From: CBIFWW01 sp966186435
GTDB taxonomy: Bacteria; Pseudomonadota; Gammaproteobacteria; Enterobacterales; Enterobacteriaceae
Direction: 5' to 3'
NCBI GenBank assembly: GCA_966186435.1
Contig: CBIFWW010000077.1
Location: forward strand, 1 to 15,904
Length of the DNA stretch: 15,904 nucleotides
The notes under the pieces: model-generated
Databases searched by the model: none
Told to the model about the DNA's origin: nothing
Seen by the model: the letters and a program-made list of their open reading frames with translations, nothing else
Shown: piece after piece, positions 1 to 7,572 of the stretch
How positions within the stretch are numbered: the first letter of the stretch is position 1
Layout of the letters: each line of letters opens with the position of its first letter
Made by a program: the position numbers and the translations under genes

Positions 1-218
1 GCTACCTGGCGCAGCAAACGTCGTTTGATGCCGCCAACACCGCGCAGTGGATCGCTCGCCATCTGGCTAGCGAACACTCACCGTGGAGTATGGCGCAGGC
101 GATTACCGTGTTGGCAGAGGTTGAACGCCTTTGCCCACATCTGGTGAAAACGCCGCCGGGTGGATTATTACAACCTGTTGATTTAAAAACGGCGATGACC
201 GCCCTGAGACATGATTGA
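1..218 (+). CDS. mutL: DNA mismatch repair protein MutL, C-terminal end (5' truncated)
   Basis: Only the last 71 codons are in the window, read in the frame starting at base 3 and ending at TGA 216-218. The visible protein contains QQTSFDAANTAQWIAR, MAQAI, VERLCPHLVKTPPGG and ends in ALRHD. This matches the end of the C-terminal dimerisation domain of enterobacterial MutL as I recall it. MutL is the ATPase that couples MutS mismatch recognition to MutH nicking and UvrD unwinding. Its stop codon lies inside miaA: the two genes overlap by 8 bases (211-218), the same translational-coupling arrangement as in E. coli. The N-terminal ATPase domain lies outside the window. Identification is by sequence resemblance and by position directly before miaA. 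Confidence 0.95.
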   Translation, partial: YLAQQTSFDAANTAQWIARHLASEHSPWSMAQAITVLAEVERLCPHLVKTPPGGLLQPVDLKTAMTALRHD

Positions 219-1161
219 CGTAAGTAAGGCGAGCCTGCCTAAGGCGATTTTTTTAATGGGCCCTACGGCCTCCGGTAAAACAGCGTTAGCCATTGAGCTA
301 CGTAAAGTTTTGCCTGTAGAGTTGATTAGCGTGGATTCCGCCCTCATTTATCGAGGGATGGACATTGGCACGGCGAAGCCAGACGCAGACGAACTGCGCG
401 CGGCACCGCACCGTTTACTGGATATTCTCGACCCGGCTCAGGCGTACTCCGCAGCAGACTTTCGCCGCGATGCCTTAGCCGAGATGGCCGACATTACCGC
501 TGCGGGACGAATACCGCTATTGGTTGGCGGTACCATGCTGTACTTCAAGGCGCTGCTGGAGGGGCTATCACCTCTGCCATCGGCAGATCCGGACGTACGA
601 GCCAGAATTGAGCAGCAGGCGGCAGAGCAGGGATGGGACGTTTTGCATCGGCAACTGGCGGAGATTGACCCGGTTGCGGCAGCGCGAATCCATCCGAATG
701 ATCCGCAAAGGCTTTCCCGGGCACTGGAAGTTTTTTTCATTTCGGGTAAAACTTTAACGGAACTGACGCAAACGTCAGGAGACGCTCTGCCGTATCAGGT
801 GCATCAGTTCGCCATCGCCCCGGCGAGCCGTGAACTGCTCCATCAACGAATTGAGCAGCGTTTTCATCAGATGTTGGCTTCAGATTTTGAAGCAGAAGTG
901 CGGGCGCTATTTGCCCGTGGAGATTTGCATACGGACATGCCTTCCATTCGTTGTGTGGGATACCGCCAGATGTGGTCGTATCTTGAAGGTGAGATTTCAT
1001 ACGATGAAATGGTTTATCGAGGTGTTTGCGCCACGAGACAGTTAGCGAAGCGCCAGATCACCTGGTTGCGCGGTTGGGAGGGCGTTCACTGGTTAGACAG
1101 TGAAAAACCGCAACAGGCGTTAAACGAAGTGATTGAGGTTGTTGGTGATATCGCTGACTGA
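211..1161 (+). CDS. miaA: tRNA dimethylallyltransferase MiaA
   Basis: MiaA transfers a dimethylallyl group to N6 of A37 in tRNAs reading UNN codons; MiaB later completes ms2i6A. The 316-residue product has the same length as the E. coli enzyme. The P-loop GPTASGKT is at residues 17-24, followed by the DSALIYRGMDIGTAKP substrate region from residue 42. Other family blocks are LLVGGTMLYFKALLEG, RIHPNDPQRLSRALEV and SIRCVGYRQMW. The ATG at 211 overlaps the end of mutL by 8 bases and fits the family N-terminus, so translation is probably coupled. In E. coli the 3' part of miaA carries promoters for hfq, including heat-shock ones; I see a TACAAT -10-like hexamer just after the gene (1167-1172) but no convincing -35. 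Confidence 0.97.
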   Translation: MIDVSKASLPKAIFLMGPTASGKTALAIELRKVLPVELISVDSALIYRGMDIGTAKPDADELRAAPHRLLDILDPAQAYSAADFRRDALAEMADITAAGRIPLLVGGTMLYFKALLEGLSPLPSADPDVRARIEQQAAEQGWDVLHRQLAEIDPVAAARIHPNDPQRLSRALEVFFISGKTLTELTQTSGDALPYQVHQFAIAPASRELLHQRIEQRFHQMLASDFEAEVRALFARGDLHTDMPSIRCVGYRQMWSYLEGEISYDEMVYRGVCATRQLAKRQITWLRGWEGVHWLDSEKPQQALNEVIEVVGDIAD

Positions 1162-1234
1162 ATGTGTACAATTGAGACGTATCGTGCGCAATTTTTCAGA
1201 ATCGCAAGGTTCTAAGTACAAAACAAGCATATAA

Positions 1235-1575
<341 letters not shown>

Positions 1576-1631
1576 ACACGGGGAGCCAGCGATCCTGCGT
1601 TCCCCGCTGATCTATTTAGAGGGTTATACGC

Positions 1632-2912
1632 TTGTTTGACCGTTATGATGCTGGTGAGCAGGCGGTACTGGTACACATCTATTTTACGCAAGACAAAGAT
1701 ATGGAAGACCTCCAGGAGTTTGAATCTCTGGTCTCTTCCGCCGGTGTCGAAGCAATGCAGGTGATTACCGGTAGCCGTAAAGCGCCGCACCCAAAGTATT
1801 TTGTTGGTGAAGGTAAAGCAGTAGAGATTGCGGATGCCGTTAAAGCGACTGGCGCATCAGTCGTGCTTTTTGATCACGCCCTGACACCGGCCCAGGAACG
1901 CAACCTGGAACGTCTGTGCGAATGTCGCGTTATCGATCGAACGGGTTTGATTTTAGACATTTTTGCTCAACGTGCGCGTACCCATGAAGGGAAGCTGCAG
2001 GTTGAGCTGGCGCAGTTGCGCCATCTGGCAACGCGCCTGGTGCGCGGCTGGACACACCTTGAAAGACAGAAAGGCGGGATTGGTTTGCGTGGCCCGGGTG
2101 AAACCCAGCTCGAAACCGACCGTCGTTTATTGCGTAACCGCATCATGCAGATCCTGTCGCGACTGGAAAAAGTTGAGAAACAGCGTGAGCAGGGGCGGCG
2201 ATCGCGCGCGAAAGCCGATATTCCAACCGTGTCGCTGGTGGGCTACACCAACGCCGGAAAATCAACGCTCTTTAACCAGATCACCGCTGCCGAGGTCTAT
2301 GCCGCGAACCAGCTGTTCGCCACCCTGGACCCGACGCTGCGCCGCATTGACGTCCCTGACGTCGGCGAAACGGTACTGGCCGATACCGTCGGCTTTATTC
2401 GCCATCTGCCGCACGATCTGGTAGCCGCGTTTAAAGCGACGTTGCAGGAGACGCGTCAGGCGACGCTGCTGCTGCATGTGATTGACGCGGCGGATGTCCG
2501 TGTGCAGGAAAACATTGATGCGGTAAATACGGTTCTCGCTGAGATTGAAGCCGATGAGATCCCCGCGCTGATGGTGATGAACAAAATCGACATGCTTGAC
2601 GATTTTGAACCGCGCATCGATCGCGACGATGAAAATAAACCGATTCGGGTCTGGCTTTCAGCCCAGACCGGGGTTGGCGTACCACTGCTTTTTCAGGCAT
2701 TAACGGAACGTCTTTCCGGTGAAGTGGCCCAGCATACGCTGCGCTTACCGCCGAAAGAAGGGCGACTGAGAAGCCGTTTCTATCAGCTTCAGGCGATAGA
2801 AAAAGAGTGGATGGAGGATGACGGCAGCGTGAGTCTGCAGGTGCGCATGCCGATCGTTGACTGGCGGCGCCTCTGTAAGCAAGAGCCAACGCTTGTTGAC
2901 TATGTGGTTTAA
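1632..2912 (+). CDS. hflX: Ribosome-splitting GTPase HflX (TTG start)
   Basis: HflX is a heat-shock-linked GTPase that binds the 50S E-site region and splits stalled or vacant 70S ribosomes. The product is 426 residues, the E. coli length. The N-terminal HflX domain includes RKAPHPKYFVGEGK and ends in the conserved GGIGLRGPGETQLETDRR. The G domain shows G1 GYTNAGKST (residues 204-212), G3 DTVGF (251-255) and G4 NKID (317-320). The start is TTG 1632, giving MFDRYDAG as in E. coli; GAGGG at 1619-1623 is the likely ribosome-binding site and no nearby ATG fits the family N-terminus. It lies 76 bases after hfq and 65 before hflK, in the middle of the superoperon. Despite its name, HflX is not part of the HflKC membrane complex. 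Confidence 0.97.
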   Translation: MFDRYDAGEQAVLVHIYFTQDKDMEDLQEFESLVSSAGVEAMQVITGSRKAPHPKYFVGEGKAVEIADAVKATGASVVLFDHALTPAQERNLERLCECRVIDRTGLILDIFAQRARTHEGKLQVELAQLRHLATRLVRGWTHLERQKGGIGLRGPGETQLETDRRLLRNRIMQILSRLEKVEKQREQGRRSRAKADIPTVSLVGYTNAGKSTLFNQITAAEVYAANQLFATLDPTLRRIDVPDVGETVLADTVGFIRHLPHDLVAAFKATLQETRQATLLLHVIDAADVRVQENIDAVNTVLAEIEADEIPALMVMNKIDMLDDFEPRIDRDDENKPIRVWLSAQTGVGVPLLFQALTERLSGEVAQHTLRLPPKEGRLRSRFYQLQAIEKEWMEDDGSVSLQVRMPIVDWRRLCKQEPTLVDYVV

Positions 2913-2930
2913 CCTTGCAGCTTGCCTGAA

Positions 2931-2954
2931 GATATTGACCCCTGTGGGGATATC
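2931..2954. other. Inverted repeat between hflX and hflK
   Basis: GATAT (2931-2935) and CCCC (2939-2942) pair with GGGG (2946-2949) and ATATC (2950-2954): nine base pairs with a 3-nt bulge (TGA) and a 3-nt loop. It sits 18 bases after the hflX stop and 23 before the hflK start. No T-run follows on either strand, so it is not a typical intrinsic terminator. It could be an mRNA processing or stability hairpin; its role is unknown. Confidence 0.55.
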
Positions 2955-2977
2955 AAAAACAAATATGGAGCATATAC

Positions 2978-4240
2978 ATGGCGTGGAATCAGCCCGGTAA
3001 TAACGGACAGGACCGCGACCCGTGGGGGAGCAACAAGCCTGGCGGCAATCCCGAGGGGAACAAAGGAGGCCGCGAACAGGGGCCACCTGATTTGGATGAT
3101 ATCTTCCGCAAGCTAAGTAAAAAGCTGGGTGGGTTTGGCGGAGGCAAAGGCACCGGTGGTTCAGGCTCTGGTATCCAGGGGCCTCGTCGTCCGATTGGTG
3201 GGCGTGTGTTCGGTCTCGCCGCGGTTGCCGTGGTGGTGATTTGGGCTGCTACTGGGTTCTACACCATTAAAGAAGCCGAGCGTGGCGTCGTGACTCGCTT
3301 TGGTAAATTCAGCCACTTAGTGGAACCTGGTCTGAACTGGAAGCCAACCTTCCTGGATACGGTTACCCCGGTTAACGTGGAATCCGTGCGCGAACTGGCT
3401 GCATCCGGCGTGATGCTAACTTCCGATGAAAACGTGGTGCGCGTTGAGATGAACGTGCAGTACCGCATTACCGATCCAGAGCGCTATCTGTATAGCGTGA
3501 CCAGCGCAGACGACAGCCTGCGTCAGGCCACCGACAGCGCCCTGCGTGGGGTAATCGGTAAATACACTATGGATAAAATCCTGACGGAAGGCCGTACTAT
3601 CATCCGTAGCGATACTCAGCGCGAGCTGGAAGAAACTATTCGTCCATACAACATGGGTATCACCCTGCTGGACGTCAACTTCCAGACCGCTCGTCCGCCG
3701 GAAGAAGTAAAATCCTCCTTCGATGATGCCATTGCTGCCCGTGAAAACGAGCAACAATACATCCGTGAAGCCGAAGCTTACGCTAACGAAGTTCAGCCCC
3801 GTGCTAACGGTCAGGCCCAGCGTATTCTGGAAGAAGCCCGCGCCTATAAAACCCAGACCATCCTGGAAGCTCAGGGTGAGGTGGCTCGCTTCGCTAAAAT
3901 CCTGCCTGAATATAAAGCCGCACCGCAGATCACTCGCGAGCGTCTGTATATCGAAACCATGGAAAAAGTGTTGAGCCACACCCGCAAAGTATTGGTTAAC
4001 GATAAAGGGGGCAACCTGATGGTGCTGCCTTTGGACCAGATGCTGAAGGGTAATGCTCAGGCACCGGCTAAGTCCGACACCAGCGGGGCGAATAGCCTTC
4101 TGCGCCAACCGTCGTCCAGTGCTAATACAGGTTCCAGCGCATCAACGACGTCGTCCTCTTCCTCGACGGACAGCAACATTATGGACCAGCGCCGGGTGAA
4201 TGCTCAGCGCAACGACTACCAGCGCCTGGGAGGTGAGTAA
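2978..4240 (+). CDS. hflK: HflK, FtsH-associated SPFH-domain membrane protein
   Basis: HflK and HflC form a large periplasm-facing cage around hexameric FtsH and modulate its degradation of membrane proteins and of phage lambda CII. The product is 420 residues against 419 in E. coli. Order: a Gly/Asn/Asp-rich cytoplasmic N-terminus starting MAWNQPGNN with GPPDLDDIFRKLSKKL (36-50); one transmembrane segment at about 76-97; the SPFH/band-7 domain opening with IKEAERGVVTRFGKF; a long charged helical region (ENEQQYIREAEAYANEVQPR); and a Ser/Thr-rich tail. The start is ATG 2978 with GGAG upstream. It ends two bases before hflC, so the pair is co-translated. The tail is notably rich in serine and less conserved than the rest. 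Confidence 0.97.
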   Translation: MAWNQPGNNGQDRDPWGSNKPGGNPEGNKGGREQGPPDLDDIFRKLSKKLGGFGGGKGTGGSGSGIQGPRRPIGGRVFGLAAVAVVVIWAATGFYTIKEAERGVVTRFGKFSHLVEPGLNWKPTFLDTVTPVNVESVRELAASGVMLTSDENVVRVEMNVQYRITDPERYLYSVTSADDSLRQATDSALRGVIGKYTMDKILTEGRTIIRSDTQRELEETIRPYNMGITLLDVNFQTARPPEEVKSSFDDAIAARENEQQYIREAEAYANEVQPRANGQAQRILEEARAYKTQTILEAQGEVARFAKILPEYKAAPQITRERLYIETMEKVLSHTRKVLVNDKGGNLMVLPLDQMLKGNAQAPAKSDTSGANSLLRQPSSSANTGSSASTTSSSSSTDSNIMDQRRVNAQRNDYQRLGGE

Positions 4241-4242
4241 CA

Positions 4243-5247
4243 ATGCGTAAGTCAATAATTGCCGCCATCATTGTCGTGCTGGTGGTGCTCTACACCTCGC
4301 TGTTCGTGGTGCATGAAGGCCAACGTGGCATTACTCTGCGCTTTGGTAAAGTGGTGCGTGATGACGATAATAAACCGCTGGTATATGCCCCGGGCCTGCA
4401 CTTCAAAGTGCCGTTTATTGAATCTGTAAAAACGCTGGATGCCCGTATCCAAACCATGGACAACCAGGCCGATCGCTTTGTGACCAAAGAGAAAAAAGAC
4501 CTGATTGTTGATTCCTATATCAAATGGCGTATCAGTGACTTTAGCCGTTACTACCTGGCAACCGGTGGTGGCGATGTGTCCCAGGCTGAAGTGCTGCTGA
4601 AACGTAAGTTCTCTGACCGTCTGCGTTCAGAGATCGGTCGTCTGGATGTGAAAGACATCGTGACGGACTCCCGCGGTCGTCTGACCCTGGAAGTGCGTGA
4701 TGCCCTGAACTCCGGTTCCTCCGGTGCCGATGATGAAGTTGCCACCCCCGCCGCTGACGATGCGATTGCCAGCGCTGCCGCCCGCGTTGAGAAAGAAACC
4801 AACGGCAAGGTTAAAGTGGTTAACCCAAACAGTATGGCTGCCCTGGGTATCGAAGTGGTTGACGTGCGTATCAAGCAAATCAACCTGCCAGCCGAAGTGT
4901 CTGATGCGATCTACAACCGTATGCGTGCTGAGCGTGAAGCGGTAGCCCGTCGTCACCGTTCACAGGGCCAGGAAGAGGCTGAAAAACTGCGCGCAGCGGC
5001 AGATTATGAAGTGACCCGCACCTTGGCGGAAGCCGAGCGTGAAGCCCGCATCACCCGTGGTGATGGCGATGCCGAAGCGGCCAAGCTGTTTGCCGATGCC
5101 TTCAGCCAGGATCCGGACTTCTATGCTTTTATTCGTAGCATGCGCGCTTATGAGAACAGCTTCAAAACCAATCAAGATGTGATGGTTCTCAGCCCGGATA
5201 GCGACTTCTTCCGTTATATGAAGACGCCTTCCAGCACTTCACGCTAA
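4243..5247 (+). CDS. hflC: HflC, FtsH-associated SPFH-domain membrane protein
   Basis: HflC is the partner of HflK in the HflKC-FtsH complex of the inner membrane. The product is 334 residues, the E. coli length. Residues about 4-23 form a single membrane anchor, followed by the band-7 domain (VVHEGQRGITLRFGKV, then ARIQTMDNQADRFVTKEKKD). The helical C-terminal half contains RMRAEREAVARRHRSQGQEE and GDGDAEAAKLFADAF. The ribosome-binding site GGGAGGTGAG lies inside the last codons of hflK and only two bases separate the hflK stop from this ATG, which supports balanced production of the two subunits. A strong terminator follows 18 bases after the stop. The name proteinase is historical: no protease active site is visible. 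Confidence 0.97.
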   Translation: MRKSIIAAIIVVLVVLYTSLFVVHEGQRGITLRFGKVVRDDDNKPLVYAPGLHFKVPFIESVKTLDARIQTMDNQADRFVTKEKKDLIVDSYIKWRISDFSRYYLATGGGDVSQAEVLLKRKFSDRLRSEIGRLDVKDIVTDSRGRLTLEVRDALNSGSSGADDEVATPAADDAIASAAARVEKETNGKVKVVNPNSMAALGIEVVDVRIKQINLPAEVSDAIYNRMRAEREAVARRHRSQGQEEAEKLRAAADYEVTRTLAEAEREARITRGDGDAEAAKLFADAFSQDPDFYAFIRSMRAYENSFKTNQDVMVLSPDSDFFRYMKTPSSTSR

Positions 5248-5265
5248 GATAGGCGAGCACCCGAT

Positions 5266-5297
5266 AAAGAGCTGGTTAATCACCGGCTCTTTTTTTA
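5266..5297 (+). terminator. Intrinsic terminator after hflC
   Basis: AAAGAGCTGG (5266-5275) pairs with CCGGCTCTTT (5283-5292), ten pairs with one G-U, across loop TTAATCA, and runs into TTTTTTT (5291-5297). It probably marks the main end of the mutL-hfq-hflKC transcripts, so yjeT depends on read-through or on its own promoter. Confidence 0.85.
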
Positions 5298-5331
5298 TTC
5301 TGACATTATTTAAAACCGTGGAATTCCTGTA

Positions 5332-5529
5332 ATGGATACAACCGTGTTGATGGCGCTGGCGCTGGTTTTGATCTTTGAAGGGCTGGGGCCAATGCTGTTC
5401 CCTCGGGTTTGGCGGCGGATGATTCTGGCAATGACCCAACTGCCAGAAACCCTGTTAAGGCGTTTTGGCGGAGGTCTTGTGGTTGCTGGCCTGGTGGTCT
5501 ACTACATGTTGAGGAAAACGATTAGCTGA
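5332..5529 (+). CDS. yjeT: Small inner-membrane protein YjeT (DUF2065)
   Basis: This 65-residue protein resembles E. coli YjeT, also 65 residues. It has an N-terminal hydrophobic helix (residues about 4-22, LMALALVLIFEGLGPMLFP), a short basic amphipathic stretch (RVWRRM) and a second hydrophobic helix near the end (GGGLVVAGLVVYYML) before RKT. This is the two-helix DUF2065 pattern. No enzymatic motif is visible and the function is unknown; it may accompany HflKC or another envelope complex, but that is inferred only from position. It starts 84 bases after hflC, beyond a terminator, and the purA promoter begins right after its stop codon. Confidence 0.9.
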   Translation: MDTTVLMALALVLIFEGLGPMLFPRVWRRMILAMTQLPETLLRRFGGGLVVAGLVVYYMLRKTIS

Positions 5530-5536
5530 GTAAACT

Positions 5537-5565
5537 TTGGCCAACTTTGGCGGAGTTTGTATATA
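5537..5565 (+). promoter_or_regulatory. Candidate sigma-70 promoter of purA
   Basis: TTGGCC (5537-5542) and TATATA (5560-5565) are separated by exactly 17 bases, in the 102-base gap upstream of purA. The prediction is by eye. A second -10-like TAGTAT lies at 5596-5601 without a good -35. The -35 region contains a near-perfect direct repeat of AACTTTGGC (5533-5541 and 5543-5551). Confidence 0.5.
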
Positions 5566-5609
5566 AAAAGTGCTGATCGTCGCTGCGATCTCTGGTAGTA
5601 TCCATTTTT

Positions 5610-5625
5610 AAGCAAACGGTGATTT
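5610..5625 (+). promoter_or_regulatory. PurR-box-like operator before purA
   Basis: The 16 bases AAGCAAACGGTGATTT match most fixed positions of the PurR operator pattern ANGCAANCGNTTNCNT (mismatches at the second T of the TT and at the C). The site ends six bases before the purA ATG, downstream of the candidate promoter. E. coli purA is repressed by PurR through sites in its leader; I see only one site here. Confidence 0.45.
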
Positions 5626-5631
5626 TGAAAA

Positions 5632-6930
5632 ATGGGTAACAACGTCGTCGTACTGGGCACCCAATGGGGTGACGAAGGCAAAGGGAAGATCGTCGATCTC
5701 CTTACTGAACGTGCCAAATATGTTGTGCGCTATCAGGGTGGCCACAATGCCGGTCATACTCTCGTAATTAACGGTGAAAAAACCGTTCTCCATCTTATTC
5801 CATCAGGTATTCTCCGCGATAACGTGATTAGCATCATCGGTAACGGTGTTGTTCTGTCACCTGCTGCGCTGCTGAAAGAGATGAAAGAACTGGAAGACCG
5901 TGGTGTGTCAGTTCGTGAACGTCTGCTGTTATCCGAAGCCTGCCCGCTTATTCTGGATTATCACGTTGCGTTGGATAATGCCCGTGAAAAAGCCCGTGGC
6001 GCGAAAGCCATTGGTACTACTGGCCGCGGTATCGGGCCTGCTTATGAAGATAAAGTGGCCCGTCGTGGCCTGCGCGTTGGCGACCTGTTCGACAAAGCGA
6101 CCTTCGCAGAAAAACTGAAAGAAGTAATGGAATACCATAACTTCCAGCTGGTTAACTTCTACAAAACCGATGCAGTTGACTACCAGAAAGTGCTGGACGA
6201 TGCGATGGCTGTGGCCGATCTGCTGACCAGCATGGTGGTTGATGTGTCTGACCTGCTCGACCAGGCGCGTAAGCGCGGCGACTTCATCATGTTTGAAGGC
6301 GCCCAGGGTACGCTGCTGGATATCGACCACGGTACCTATCCGTACGTGACCTCTTCCAACACCACTGCCGGTGGCGTTGCAACCGGTTCTGGCCTTGGCC
6401 CACGTTACGTTGATTACGTGCTGGGTATCATCAAAGCTTATTCCACTCGCGTGGGTGCCGGTCCATTCCCGACTGAACTGTTTGATGAAACCGGTGAGTT
6501 CCTGTGCAAGCAGGGTAACGAATATGGCGCTACCACTGGCCGTCGTCGTCGCACTGGCTGGCTGGACACGGTAGCGGTACGTCGCGCTGTGCAGATCAAC
6601 TCCTTGTCTGGCTTCTGCCTGACCAAGCTGGACGTTCTGGACGGCCTGAAAGAAGTGAAGCTGTGCGTCGGCTACCGTATGCCAGATGGCCGCGAAGTGA
6701 CCACTACTCCGCTGGCGGCTGACGATTGGGAAGGTATCGAAGCTATCTACGAAACCATGCCCGGCTGGTCTGAGTCTACCTTCGGCGTGAAGACCCGTGA
6801 TGGTCTGCCACAGGCTGCGCTGGATTACATCAAGCGTATTGAAGACGTTACCGGTGTGCCAATTGATATTATCTCTACTGGCCCGGACCGTAGTGAAACC
6901 ATGATTCTGCGCGACCCGTTCGACGCATAA
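5632..6930 (+). CDS. purA: Adenylosuccinate synthetase PurA
   Basis: PurA makes adenylosuccinate from IMP and aspartate using GTP, the first committed step from IMP to AMP, in the cytoplasm. The product is 432 residues, the E. coli length. The signature QWGDEGKGK spans residues 11-19, with catalytic Asp14, and GGHNAGHT follows with catalytic His42 (numbering counts Met1). Further family blocks are GTTGRGIGPAYEDK, FEGAQGTLLDIDHGTYPYVTSS and ATTGRRRRTGW, and the C-terminal guanine-binding STGPDRSETM is intact. It is a single gene with its own promoter, a PurR-like site and a strong terminator, so it is not co-transcribed with hflKC or nsrR to any large extent. No anomalies are visible. Confidence 0.99.
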   Translation: MGNNVVVLGTQWGDEGKGKIVDLLTERAKYVVRYQGGHNAGHTLVINGEKTVLHLIPSGILRDNVISIIGNGVVLSPAALLKEMKELEDRGVSVRERLLLSEACPLILDYHVALDNAREKARGAKAIGTTGRGIGPAYEDKVARRGLRVGDLFDKATFAEKLKEVMEYHNFQLVNFYKTDAVDYQKVLDDAMAVADLLTSMVVDVSDLLDQARKRGDFIMFEGAQGTLLDIDHGTYPYVTSSNTTAGGVATGSGLGPRYVDYVLGIIKAYSTRVGAGPFPTELFDETGEFLCKQGNEYGATTGRRRRTGWLDTVAVRRAVQINSLSGFCLTKLDVLDGLKEVKLCVGYRMPDGREVTTTPLAADDWEGIEAIYETMPGWSESTFGVKTRDGLPQAALDYIKRIEDVTGVPIDIISTGPDRSETMILRDPFDA

Positions 6931-6937
6931 TCTCTCC

Positions 6938-6964
6938 AGGGGGCGGCTTCGCCCCCTCGTTTTT
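6938..6964 (+). terminator. Strong intrinsic terminator after purA
   Basis: AGGGGGCG (6938-6945) and CGCCCCCT (6950-6957) form a perfect 8-bp GC-rich stem with loop GCTT, followed by CG and TTTTT (6960-6964). It starts eight bases after the purA stop. Confidence 0.92.
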
Positions 6965-7111
6965 AGGTTTTCCCTCCGCTTTCCCCGTCAAACCCCTTCA
7001 TTCATCTATTCATCGCATGAAATAAATTAGCCGCCGGACGAGAGGCTGGTTTATCATCAATGTAACCGTTATTACGGTAATGAATAGTTTTTCCCCGTTA
7101 CAGAGGTGGAT

Positions 7112-7537
7112 GTGCAGTTAACGAGTTTTACGGATTACGGCCTACGCGCATTAATTTATATGGCGTCGCTCCCGGAAGGGAAAATGACCAGTATTTCTGA
7201 AGTAACTGACGTATACGGCGTCTCCCGTAACCATATGGTCAAAATCATCAACCAGCTTAGCCGGGCTGGGTACGTTGCTGCCGTCAGAGGGAAAAACGGC
7301 GGTATTCGCCTGGGTATGCCAGCCAACGCCATTCGTGTTGGGGACGTGGTACGTGAGCTGGAGCCACTGACGCTGGTCAATTGTAGTAGTGAGTTTTGCC
7401 ACATTACCCCTGCCTGCCGTCTGAAACAGGCGCTGTCCCGGGCAGTGGAGAGTTTTCTGGCAGAACTGGATAACTACACCCTGGCGGAACTCGTCGAAGA
7501 AAATCATCCGCTCTATAAATTATTGCTGGTGGAGTGA
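7112..7537 (+). CDS. nsrR: Nitric-oxide-sensing repressor NsrR (Rrf2 family, GTG start)
   Basis: NsrR is an iron-sulfur repressor that releases its targets (in E. coli hmp, ytfE, hcp-hcr and others) when nitric oxide damages the cluster. I place the start at GTG 7112, giving MQLTSFTDYGLR and 141 residues as in E. coli. An upstream in-frame GTG at 7106 lies within the AGAGGTGG ribosome-binding region, so it is an unlikely start. The Rrf2 winged helix occupies residues about 1-80, with the recognition region GVSRNHMVKIINQL. The three cluster cysteines are at 91, 96 and 102 (NCSSEFCHITPAC), the spacing known for NsrR. rnr starts 35 bases downstream with no terminator between them, so the genes are probably co-transcribed. 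The 147-base leader after purA holds no clear promoter by eye. Confidence 0.96.
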   Translation: MQLTSFTDYGLRALIYMASLPEGKMTSISEVTDVYGVSRNHMVKIINQLSRAGYVAAVRGKNGGIRLGMPANAIRVGDVVRELEPLTLVNCSSEFCHITPACRLKQALSRAVESFLAELDNYTLAELVEENHPLYKLLLVE

Positions 7538-7572
7538 AACATCCATCAGATGCTGACAACGGAGGAACCGCA

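Noticed and set aside
3416..4108. Long open frame (230 codons) on the minus strand inside hflK
   Set aside because: It is the mirror of a strongly codon-biased gene, has no ribosome-binding site and no recognisable domain; hflK on the plus strand accounts for the DNA.
7534..7572. Upstream in-frame extension of rnr beginning at a GTG overlapping the nsrR stop
   Set aside because: The extra 13 residues do not match RNase R N-termini, and ATG 7573 has a GGAGG site at good spacing.
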